DNA from: Phaeoceros laevis
Lineage: Eukaryota > Anthocerotophyta > Anthocerotopsida > Notothyladales
DNA length: 63,607 nt
Assembly (NCBI GenBank): GCA_049999765.1
Contig: JBNGIQ010007862.1
Span: forward strand, 44,582-108,188
Direction of reading: 5' to 3'
Part shown: in pieces, positions 45,649 to 56,056 of the stretch
Layout of the letters: each line of letters starts with the position of its first letter
Position numbering within the stretch: the stretch's first letter is position 1
Position numbers and translations under genes: made by a program
The notes under the pieces: generated by a model
What the model was told of the DNA's origin: nothing
Databases searched by the model: none
What the model saw: the letters and a program-made list of their open reading frames with translations, nothing else

Positions 45649-45902
45649 TCTGCACAGCAGTAATACATGTATACGTTTATACTGAATGCTAAACCTTCAA
45701 AGTAATTCAAGTTTCCTGAAGTGTACAAACAAGCATGTAACATTCATTGTCGTCCCGTGATGGTAAGTCAAAAAATGCCAGGACGGACGGGAACAACAGG
45801 CGAAGGAGCTTGGGGTCGATTTACATAGTAGACACCAGAAGTTCAGAACACGAAGAACATTTGAATTTTTTGAGTTGAAAAATGTACAAGCTCATTATCG
45901 GG

Positions 45903-46331
45903 CTAATCAAGGTCAGCCAGTGGCAAATCCGATTCCTGCCTGGTGGCGAGATCCTTCTCTCGGACGCAACCCTTTTCCCATTCTGTGGTTCCTACGAGGA
46001 CGATGCGCTTGGCATTGACTCATTGACTCTTTCTGCATGCTTAAATACCCTGTGAGAAAGTTGGGGAAAGATGTTAGATAGCAAGAATGTAAGAAGCCAC
46101 CAACTACACCTGGATACCACGTAACTAGAGCAAATTCAACAAGCTGCGTTGGTACTACCATTTGAGCTTTCTGTTCTCTAGCAGATGATCTACACAGCGG
46201 CCTGATCCCCGCAATTGGGTTGCAACAAGGGCTGCCTGAGGTCTAAGAGCCTCGTGGCCCTCGTCAATAGGGAGGACAATGTCATCTATGTCCTGACTTA
46301 GTGATGGTATCCGATTCCTTTCCTTCAACAA
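45903..46331 (-). pseudogene. Histidyl-tRNA synthetase gene fragment (C-terminal exons only)
   Basis: Two minus-strand exons, 46331-46159 and 46049-45903, encode the end of a plant HisRS: QLLKERNRIPSL, DIDDIVLPIDEG, RCVDHLLENRKLKW, then VFKHAERVN and, in a shifted frame, KRIVLVGTTEWEKGCVREKD to a stop at 45905. This is the anticodon-binding domain. An exact 8-base tandem duplication (cattgact, 46013-46020 and 46021-46028) causes the shift; without one unit the exon length fits the expected phase. The catalytic domain is absent, because TSR3 ends only about 130 bases upstream. Retained intron with GT-AG sites means it was copied as DNA, not as mRNA. An assembly error is the alternative for the 8-base repeat, not for the missing domain. 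Confidence 0.75.
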
Positions 46332-46458
46332 CTGGACCATATAGTTACACCGCATTAGCATTTCCAATCCATAAACTCTAAAGAGGATGGGGATCCGGCA
46401 ACCAAGACAGGGCAATCAACACGCTGAACTCTGTAGACCATCCTCTCTGGTTTTACTT

Positions 46459-48058
46459 TCAGAACTGCGACTGCCTTTTCTGCAGATCCCCGAGGTGGGC
46501 AGGAGCTGGCTCACTCCCTTGGGCATCTTCTGCTCCTCCTTCACTGTCTTCAGACACATCCTCCTCATCCTCGGGACTCCCTCGGTTTGGATTTCGAACC
46601 AGAGGCGGCAAGCCGTCCTCGTCACTCCCAGCTTCTTCAGCCCCTGTGTCACACACCTGCTACCCAGTCAGTACTGTTACGGGGCCAATCAAGGTGTTCT
46701 CCGGTACCAAACAAACGAGGGCTGTTGGAGAAGGATACCAGCTGGACTAAGTGAGGGTTGGGGAGCGTCCCTCTCGCTGGCCAACCAGCTGTTCTGCACA
46801 GCTACAACTTCGCTTCCAGATGAACACGATGCATACAGCTTCAACAGCTGCCTGTGATCAGTGAGCACAACTCAGAACTTCAGAATACCACGCTGGTCTG
46901 GGACACAGCCAGCTTACCAAACACAACATCGGTGTCGTACCCGTTGAGAGAGACAAAACCATGACCCCACTTGAACTTGTCCAGAATCTCATTCCCTGCG
47001 ACTGCCTCCCCACTGAGCCAACCTCCACACAAGATGGTCCCACGTAAGCAATCTGCGTTCCAATGTCATCTCCTCTCCTCAGGAGTACCACCCAGGATTG
47101 CCCCAGTCTCAGCTGTGCAATGAGAGCTGGTAAGGAGAGACGGAATTACCAGATGATCAATGCTGCAGCGAGAGCTTCGACACAGGATAACTTGCATGGG
47201 CGCCCATAGTTAACAGGATTTGCAGCAACCAACCAAGGTACTGTGGTTCACAAAGGTGCACGTTGAACAAGATAGTGAGACACTGCACATGTATCATAAA
47301 CATAATCAAGAAACTCAATGACGCTGGTGGGTACATTGCATACATATTCGAGGTGCATTGCAGCGTATCTGTCCAAAAGGTATATCATCCAGTAACGCCC
47401 AAGAGCAATCTATCACAGACAGGCCTCGCTTATGCACAAGTTGTTGGTCTTCCTTCGAGATGCATGTCTTCCCTCTGGGACTGCACGCTTACAGCAGAAT
47501 AGACCTCAAAATGCTTGTGGTGGCGAATAGTAACTCTCTTGAAGGTGTGTTTGTTAATTAGTACGGGATGAAGTACCTAAGCACAACTCCTGCAAACCGC
47601 TGCTGGAGTTTCAACTCCTGCCAGACCAATTCAAGAAAATCAACGTCCTAACAAGGGCTTCTCACTTGCTTACCGGCCACTACAAAACGATTCTGTTGTA
47701 TATGTACAAACCCTGACACTGATACATACTGCAACAGTTCCTCGTAAGGAAAGCACTTTCAAGACGACACGACCAGAGGTAAAGCAAAACGCAACCAGTC
47801 ACCGACCTTCAAATAACCAAGGCGACACAGCTTTCGTCCAGTGCACCGCTTTGCATCGCACTGTCCAAAATCCTGTACCCACTTCGATGAAGGTTAATTG
47901 ATGAGGATGACAAAGCACAATCAGCTTCTAAGGCGTAACAAGTTCAACAGCTTGAAGAGTTCAAACAGAGAACCTGTCGCATGGCATCTTGACACGTCGA
48001 CTTACCCACATGAACAGTGGAACGCTCAATTTCTTCCGAGCGGGATCGTCCAAACATC
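46459..48058 (-). CDS. TSR3: TSR3-type 18S rRNA aminocarboxypropyltransferase
   Basis: Eight phase-consistent exons: 48058-48006, 47872-47807, 47617-47577, 47480-47344, 47240-47150, 47012-46941, 46851-46739 and 46643-46459, about 252 residues plus an unresolved N-terminal exon. The joined protein shows the family blocks in order: [101 protein letters not shown], and [12 protein letters not shown]. The last exon is an acidic tail ([20 protein letters not shown]) typical of eukaryotic Tsr3. The enzyme transfers the acp group from S-adenosylmethionine to a hypermodified uridine of small-subunit rRNA, late in 40S maturation in the cytoplasm. A possible first exon starts at ATG 48355 (MARNSSMARW), but its phase does not fit directly, so one small exon is missing from the model. 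Confidence 0.85.
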
Positions 48059-48477
48059 CTGCGAAGAAAAGAACGCACGCTGAGTATAGGAACAGGTTCA
48101 GCAATCCCGCTGAGTCAGCAGCTAGGCCCAGCCTCTCAAGAATGTCGTACCTGACGAGGGTTCACTGGCGGGTAAGCTCTCCGGTTCCTGGTCCAACGCC
48201 CTTATCACGCAATCCGGAAAAGGTCGAAGGTTGGGAACAGAACAGGACCCTATCAGGGCATAAAGCATGCAGAACCAGACTTACAGGAAAGCGCTTTGCT
48301 TGCATGAGTGCCTACCACCCGACTGCCACCGCGCCATGCTGCTGTTGCGGGCCATGTTACCGGTTGCGATCCTGGAGAGGCAGTGAGTCTCGGGAGGGAT
48401 TTTGGCTTTGGCAGTAAGCCAAAACCCCTGCAAGCCAAACCCTTGGAATGTGTTCGAAATATTACTATGTTACAGAA

Positions 48478-48507
48478 CTAGTATATGGCCCGTCGAATTC
48501 GACGGGC
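48478..48507 (-). mobile_element. Putative Helitron 3' terminus
   Basis: On the minus strand a perfect 20-base palindrome (48488-48507, gcccgtcgaa with its mirror) is followed by a 6-base spacer (catata), then CTAG and a T. A GC-rich hairpin shortly before CTRR, with a T of the AT target next, is the standard Helitron 3' end. The element body would extend to the right (higher coordinates). No matching TC-type 5' end and no Rep/helicase was found, so it would be nonautonomous. Confidence 0.55.
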
Positions 48508-50396
48508 TGCGTAGTTGCCTTCAAAGTAATTCAAGTTTCCTGATCGGGAAGGTGGAAATGAGATGATCATACCAACCTCCTCCACATATTGCAACGGAGT
48601 TTTCCTTCCTTGTCGAGGGCCTGCAAAAACATCCCTACAGATACTCAACTCCAAAACAGCTATCCACCTTCATCTTGGCCGAGAGTTATGGTGTTGCTGA
48701 TTCGTTGCAGTTTGATGCTTCTGACACAGCGCCAGAGTCTGATCCAAGTAGCTCTGCAAGAGGAAATACTTGGATGAGAAAGAGGTTCTTGCAAGTGAAG
48801 GAGATGAGCCGACAGAAGCTCATAAAAGTACAGGAGATGGGCACCTGCAAGTTCATCAAGAGAACGCAAAGTGAGGGCTTGTAGGATGCCGTTTACAGCT
48901 CCGGAAGGAACTCCAAGGGCCTAGTTCCTTCTCAACCTCTGCTCTTGGTATTTTTCTATCTGCCAACTACCAGATGGCCTTAATATAGGAGTCTGACTGG
49001 CATTGTCAGAGAACCAGGCATGCTGCGATGGCTGGGATCAGGGTAAGAGGCTTTAATACTCGCCTTGCCGAAAGGACACAGACAAAAGCCTCACCTTATC
49101 AACTCTCTGTCACATGTCATCTGGGGGAAAGTTCCTTGTTCCCCGTAGAGGATTCAAGCTGATTAGCTCAGTTTGCTCAACTAAAGGACTGACAGAAGTC
49201 GGTCCTCTCAGAACTTCCTTTGTTGCAGTTGCCAGCACCTTCAACCTCCTGAACCACCCATTACTCCCTGTGGCGATGATTCCTGCGGCAAATATCGGAG
49301 GAGATCTACTACGCCGAAGTGGTGGAGTTAGACAGAGGCTCTTCCAGTAGGACACGTCCTGGGAAGTAACCAACCTAGCATCGTCTCCCAAGCATTTTTT
49401 GAAGTCACTTCTCAGCTTGGGACGAAGTACTGTGGCTCAAGCGTTTCGCTTCTTTTGAACCACTAGTTGTACAATGAGTGGTTCATAATGTACGGAGTAG
49501 TGTGCCGGTGATGGCATGGTGAAGGACAATTGTGCTTGTCTCGACTTGCCTTCAGAAGAATCAGAACAGCAGGCTGGGCACAAGTTCTCCATGGTAGGCT
49601 CCACAGGTTTCTTTTTTGGAGCTAGTTTTAAGGGAGCTCATCCTTATACATCCAAAGTTCTCAAACCCATCACCACCACCCCGATATATGCAAGATCATC
49701 AGTATCTTCAGATATTACCGTCTTGAGCGGTGACGGTTACCGGCTCCAGCAGGTGAACACCTTGGGACGCGGTCCACTTAGATTATGCCTTCACTAGGAG
49801 CTAACCTATGGCTCTTGATACAGATGGCAGGGTTGCGCACCCTATTCTCTGCCGTGTGAGGAGAAGAAACTTGAGGGTGCAGAACGCGGAAAGAAGCAGT
49901 AGCACTCAGGAAAAATCCGTGCGAGCCTGCACATTGCTGACCACCAGGGCAGTCCGGGCCGGCATGCAACGGTTGTGCTGCTGATCTGAGGGGTGCGAGA
50001 AGGGTTCAGACGCTCCAGCAGCACGGTAGGAGAAGGCGCAAGGTCGGGAGGACCGCGAGGAAGCCGAAAGACACAGGTGATGTTCAGATCTCGGGCTTAG
50101 AGTAGCAAAATTGCTGGCAGGGCTGGATTGGTGGTAGCTCGTGCGGGAGGTAGCAATTGTCGCTCAGCTCCCCAAATTTCTACATAAAGAAGGTTCCTGT
50201 CTAGCTCGAGAAGGGTTGAATTGGGCTGCGGGACAGGGTTAGCAGGAGTGGAGGTAGAGCTTCAGAGCCAAACAGGTGACGGGTCCACAGTTCAGATGCG
50301 GAGGTGGCTACGGGCGTGTCCTGATCAGCAACGGTGAAGGGGCATAGGAAGAAAGGGCGTGCAGGTTGCGAGAGGTGTGTGGAGGGAGGGGGGACA
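48508..50396. other. Region between the Helitron-like end and the UBX gene, no gene recognised
   Basis: Only short frames occur. One on plus (48675-48884) reads as an acidic start followed by a basic repeat-like helix (VKEMSRQKLIKVQEMG) and is unrecognised. The 26-base word ccttcaaagtaattcaagtttcctga at 48518-48543 repeats the receptor-kinase 3' flank (45694-45719). The last few hundred bases should be the 5' UTR and promoter of the next gene. Confidence 0.4.
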
Positions 50397-52623
50397 ATGG
50401 CAGATGTGGTCGCGGAGAACGACCTCAAGGTGGCCCACTTCCAGGATGTCACTGGAGTGGCTGACCCGGTCCTTTCCTTCCAGATTTTGGAGGCTCATGA
50501 CTGGGACTTGCATGCGGCTATCTCCGCCATGGTAGATAACAACCCCAGTGACAACAACCAGCAGGGCGTTTCGGCTGCTTCATCGCTTCCACCCTCCACG
50601 GGCGTGCAGGACTGGGATAACACCGACGTGGCAATCCTGGGGCCTGCCGAGAGGGAAAGCCTCAACAATTCCGGCGACGCTGCGGGTGCAAATATTGCGC
50701 CAGCACAGCCGTTGCAGAGAGTAAACACCAGTCCCTTGCAATTTTCCCCAGGATTGCTGCATTATCCGAGATTCAATTCTGCGCACTATGAGGGCCTGGC
50801 CGGGCAGTTTCAGGATAGGTATGGCATCCGGCTTAATCAGATCATGCGGCAGCAACCTCAGGGGGCTCCTGGGCTTGTTTGGAGACTTGTAACCCTACCC
50901 TTTTCCGTGATCAGGGGAAGCTACAATCTCGTGTCTGGAGCTGTAGGGCTTGGATGGTGGGTTGCGGGAGGTGTGCTGTCCTATGGACTTGGGGCACTGG
51001 GTTTTAATGGTGGCGGTGGCCAGGAGAGAGGGGACAGAAGAGGCATGGCTAGGCTCCTTCCTGCCTCGACGGGATCGAGTGAGGCTCAGGACTTTGTAAG
51101 GAATTTCGAGAGGGAGTACGGAGAGATCCATCCGGTTTTCCAGACAACAAGTTTTATGGAAGCTTTGAGACGAGCTGGCGAGGAGTACAAGTTTCTTTTC
51201 TTGTACCTCCATTCACCTGAGCATGCAAACACTCCTTATTTTTGCGAGAGAACCCTGTGCTCTGAGGCTGTGGTCCGCTTTGTCAATGACAACTTCCTGG
51301 CTTGGGGGGGCGATGTGAGAACAAGTGAAGGTTTTCAGATGAGCAACAGCCTTAAAGCGTCAACGTTTCCCTTTTGTGCAGTTGTGATGGGTTCCTCCAA
51401 CAATCGGATTGTCATGCTCCAGCAGGTGCATTTACTGTCTCTGCATATATAGCAGGCATGATTTAGGCATTCATCTATCCCATTGACCCCGACCTGTTGA
51501 CACAATGTTCTCATGCAAGGTCCGACCCTTCTTAGAGGTTCAAGTTTGCAGTTTGTCGCACGTTCGTCCTTTTGGTCGGATATGGTGGTCAGTTGGTCGG
51601 TTGGGAGGGTTGATAGATTCACGTTCGTAGTTTGGCGCACATGTTTACTTTCCATCATCTAGGCCAGTAATGGCCGGTTGGGAAGATTGATAAATTCTTC
51701 CTCTGAACAGATTGAGGGGACAAGATCACCGGATGAGCTTTTGGGGATTTTACAAAGGGTTGTGGAAGAGCAAGGTGCAGTACTTGTCGCTGCAAGAGTT
51801 GAGGAAGAGGAAAGGCAGCTGAACAGAAGACTGAGGGAGGAGCAGGACGCAGCATATCAGGCTGCCCTTCAAGAGGATCAGGTACACGCCTGCCTCAAAC
51901 ATTTCTCGTGCATAGCGTGCCTCATGTGTTCAAGTTCTGAATGCAGCAGTCATTGAAGTGTGCATTGTAAGGGCAGTGGATGCTTCGCAACGGGGGGTGC
52001 TTGTGCTGGGATCAAAATGACGTTGGGGTGCTGGACAGGAAAGAGAAAGGAAAAGGCAAGAGGAAGCAGATCGTGCTGCAACAGCAGCAGCTGAAGAGGA
52101 CAGGAGGAGAAAGGAGGAAGAAGCAGCTGCTGCCCAGGCAGCTGTGGAGGCAGCTGAGCGAGAGGCTTCGCTGGAGAGGCGTCGGAAAGAAAAGGCTGCA
52201 TCTTTGGGCGTTGAACCAGACAAAGGCCCAGATATTACCCAGGTCCAGTGTTCTGTAACTTTTAGTGCTTGCTGTTGTTACGAACGCTTTGATCTGTATT
52301 TGTCGGGAGAATATGTCTGGGCTAAAGGAAGAGGCTCCAGGCAGGCAACTTCCAAGCCCCCCCATATTAACCGGGCTGTCTTTTTGCAGGTTATTGTGAG
52401 GTTGCCCAACGGGGAGAGGAAGGAAAGGAGGTTTCACCACTCGACTGCTGTCCAGTCGTTGTATGACTTCGTTGACTCACTAGGTAGCTTCAATGCCATG
52501 AAGTACAGTCTGGTCACAAATTTCCCCAGAACAGTCTATGGGCCTGATATGCTGCAGATTTCTCTGAAAGATGCTGCCCTGCACCCTCATGCTAGTCTCT
52601 TCGTGCAAGTCGAAGACAAGTAG
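50397..52623 (+). CDS. UBA-UAS-UBX protein, PUX10/UBXD8-like
   Basis: Exons 50397-51425, 51711-51881, 52039-52242 and 52390-52623 give 545 residues with all phases consistent. A UBA-like fold lies at about 8-48 (HFQDVTGVADPVLSFQILEA). A hydrophobic hairpin at about 155-200 (LVWRLVTLPFSVIRGSYNLV, then GLGWWVAGGVLSYGLGALGF) is the segment that places UBXD8/PUX10 on ER and lipid droplets. A UAS thioredoxin-like domain follows (FMEALRRAGEEYKFLFLYLH, ERTLCSEAVVRFVNDNFLAW), then a long charged coiled coil (EEERQLNRRLREEQDAAYQA), and a C-terminal UBX domain with the FPRTVYG loop that binds CDC48/p97. By family it would recruit CDC48 to ubiquitinated proteins on lipid droplets or ER. The acceptor at 51711 is chosen over 51664 because it restores the family sequence IEGTRSPDELL. 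Confidence 0.9.
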
Positions 52624-54160
52624 TTAATCCATGTGCTTTGGCAGTCCGTAGTTGTAACATGCAACTCGTAGGATTAACGTCCCAAGTTGCGGCTCCAAAT
52701 TTCATGAGGTCGGAGAAGTGCGTAACCTTATCGGGTAACAGCACCTGGTAACAGCAAGGAGTTTTTCTGCACCCAGTTATTTTTGGTTCAGAACTCGATT
52801 CAGCCATCGGTTCTCTACAATGAGAGACGTCCGATAACTAGGTTCAATATCAGTCTGGAGCTGTGTTGCAGTTACCTTGCTTATTGTTTCTTTGGTTACA
52901 AGCGGTTCTTTCACTGCCACTGTACTATGACTACTATCAAACAAAGTTGGACTATGACTACTATCAAACAAAGTTGGACTGAGTGGAACGAGGAACCGGT
53001 GAGAGAAATAATCAGCGACGCAGCGCTCTTTTAAGTACAAGCGGTGAGCACATGCTCAGAGCATGGAAGAGGGACGCGTCTTCTCTGTTTGTCTTCTCGG
53101 TTTATACTAAGTAATCCTCCCGTCCGTCTTCCAGGTTTATACTAAGTAATCCTGCACAGCCAATGAGTGGGGATGACGGGCGATCTACCCACATTCACCT
53201 ACAATATGTAACACTCCCCCTTAGTGAGCACTCATCACACCGAGTAAACCCTAAACTTGCTATGCTTTACCCTGCCCAATCCCGGAATATGCATTGTGAG
53301 AAGTCCCATAGCCAAGGGACAGCGAGCGAAGCTGGTTACAAGATTGAGTGCTGTTGAGAACTTCAACATTTGGTAACAAAATAAATTGATGATATTTTGT
53401 CATGAAATTTGGCACAGGGGTGGACGAGGGTGTCGTGCATGTGCCTGCAAATTTTCAAGGGGTTTGGACCTTAAACATGAAAGAAAAATGGATTTTAGCA
53501 AAGCTACTGTGAAATCTGACACAGGTTTGTCGGCCCAATCTCCATTCATTGTGATCACCACACCATGCATTCACCCAAAAGTGTAGCCTTATCCAGCCGA
53601 CGCTTGCACCCAGGTTGCTGCTACAAGCCCCATCCAACTCATGACGGTCATGGCTGCGCTCCTTTGTGAACAACGGAACACGGGGACGCATTCAAGTTCG
53701 CATGGCAGAGTCGTGATTCCAGCTGATGAAACCACCTCAAACGATAAGAGCAAGTGACTACATGTACCACCTCCCAGACTTGTCCCACGAGCTTTACCAC
53801 AGATTTAAGCAGTTCCAAAGCAAGTCTCCCTAGGAGCAGCTGGCCTATCCGTGCTGATCACACATCACTATCTAGCCAAGTCACCAGAACGTGCGCGGCC
53901 AGGTAAGTACGTCCACGTCGGCTGGAGGTCGACATTAGTTACCCGATCTAATCGTAGACAACTATAACTTAGTCTGCGTGTGGCCGCACAGCGACGGTAA
54001 TGCTCGCACGAACTTTCAAATTAGCAAGCACGTAGATAGATAGATTAATTTGGAGCAAATAACATGTACGCCAGGGGCGAGGCCCGGCACCACCTGCGGT
54101 GCACTACGGAGAGCTTATGTAGTATAAGCCTCCTTTCCTGCCGTCCTCAACAGCATCGTC
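52624..54160. other. Intergenic, small local duplications only
   Basis: No coding gene was recognised. Two local repeats occur: a 27-base unit twice in tandem (about 52924-52978) and the 20-base word ggtttatactaagtaatcct twice around 53099-53155. The right end holds the THUMP gene promoter and 5' UTR. Confidence 0.45.
52924..52978. repeat. 27-bp tandem duplication
   Basis: The unit beginning ctatgactactatcaaaca occurs twice back to back without visible differences. Confidence 0.85.
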
Positions 54161-56056
54161 ATGGGTGCTGCGGAAAAGCTGGAAAATCTGAATATGCCGC
54201 CATGGGAACAGCACGCAGGAGTGATCAACATGCCCCGCTTCCTTTACAGCGCCTCCTCCTCGCTGCATCAAACTGCACATACGGGCTTTCTTATTACCTG
54301 CCCTTTCCGTGAGCACCTCATCCCCGAACTGGCTGCAGCCTGTGCTCCCTTGGACGATGAGAATTTGATGTGAGATGACTTTGATGTTCTTGTCACAAGG
54401 AAATGGATGTTTCGTCTTCGTTGTGGCCCTAATTACAGGTCAATTAAAGGGGGTAGGTTTGGGGTGATCTGGAGTGCTCATATAATTCGACACTTTGAAG
54501 GTCTTGTAACTCTTGGATCTGTCTTTGCTCATTCCAGGACGGGAGAAGAGTGCAACCAAAGAAGCCATGGGGCTTCTCCAGAAGGTAAACCTGAGTCCAT
54601 CTAACAATTATTCCAAAGCTGAACATAATTTTGAAGTGTTTGACATCACGTGCCTCCTTTTTATCTTCTTATTATCTGCAGTATGTCCAGCTATGTCAAG
54701 GGACAGTAACGACGTTGGACAGATCAGACCACATCAATCTAGAAGCTGCAGGGCAGGACCAGAGCCTAGCAAGTGTCTCCGTGGATGTTGCAAATTGTGC
54801 CGCTCCTTTGAAGACTGATCTAAGTAAAACTGCTATCTCTAGTGATAATTTGGTGTTACAAGATGTAGCCCCACAACCGAAGAGATTGAAATGTAGTGCT
54901 ACAGAAACTGCTGACTGTGATGGAGTGTCTAGCAATACACACTGCGTTCCCTCGACTGGAGGTGGCAAGGATCCAATTAGTGTTCCTGACATGAACTGCA
55001 GGAAACTTGAAAAGGATTCAAGTGTAGAGGACATGGCTCGTTGTTATACTGCACCTGCCGACCTCTCCGGCATTCCTTTGGCTGCCGTTGATTTGGTTCC
55101 TGTCAAACTGGCTAAGATGGGTGTTATTTTTATAGCTGCACCAACCCTTTCATCAAGTTCTGTTGTATCCATTGTATCAAGGCTTTTGAGTGACATACAA
55201 GCGGGTTTCAGGTCACCGCCGCAGTGAGTTTTTCCAGCATGCGCACTTGAAAGTTTGGAGATATTATTCTACAGCTCACCTTCCGATATTTAGATTGTTT
55301 TCATTCTGTCAGGCTTAGGCTATTGAGAATGTGGATGCTTTCATCAAGTTGCCATTTTCTTTTCTGAACTTGAGATTTCAAGATTGTCCATTTCATGGCA
55401 GGTGGTGTCATCGAATCCTCCCCGTTCAAGCTACATGCCCTCTGAAGCGAAGTGCTTTGCACAGGGCAGTTAGTGAGCATCTCAAGCAGCATCTCAGAGG
55501 GGAAATAAAAAGTGATGGACCTTTGAAGGTATATATATTGGTGTTGCAGTATGTGAGGTGATCCAGATGTATTGTTTGCTCATGTTTTCTGGTCGCTTGT
55601 CTCGGCAGTTTGCAGTCGCCTATAACAAAAGAGGTGCTGATGAGGAAAAAATTTCTGGAGTGGAAGAGGCCGCTTTGGACAGAAATCAGTGCATAACTGC
55701 TGTTGCTGAGGCGGTGGGTGAAGTCTTTCCGAATGTAACTGTCGACTTGACTACACCACAAGTGAGTTCATGAGTAGGCAAATGATTTACTTGAGTTCCA
55801 AAGACATTATGTGTTGGTTGTCTTAAAAACTGCATGAATTAGTAGACTTGGCATCTCAGCTTAAACCGGGGTATTATGACATGGCTGTCTATCATGGATG
55901 CAGGTAGTCATTGTCGTGGAGGCGCTTCCATTGTCTGGATCCAAACTACGTGCTGTATGTGCTGTGTCAGTGGTTCCTGGAAAGCTTGTAGATACGAAAC
56001 CTCGGCTTTGTATCAAGCCACTTACTATTCACTCAAAGAAGAAGGAACAGATTTAA
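54161..56056 (+). CDS. THUMP-domain protein, THUMPD1/Tan1-like tRNA acetylation cofactor
   Basis: Exons 54161-54308, 54538-54584, 54682-55211, 55402-55528, 55609-55761 and 55904-56056 join in phase to 385 residues. The N-terminal block PWEQHAGVINMPRF and SGFLVT-type strand (here HTGFLITCPFRREKSATKEA) is diagnostic. The second half is the THUMP domain: RILPVQATCPLKRSALHRAV, LKFAVAYNKRG, ITAVAEAVGEVFPNVTVDLT, VVIVVEALPLSGSKLRAVCA. A basic tail (HSKKKEQI) ends the protein. The family binds tRNA and presents it to the acetyltransferase NAT10/Kre33 to form N4-acetylcytidine at position 12 of Ser and Leu tRNAs. The middle (about 65-235) is a low-complexity Ser/Asp-rich insertion. Confidence 0.88.
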
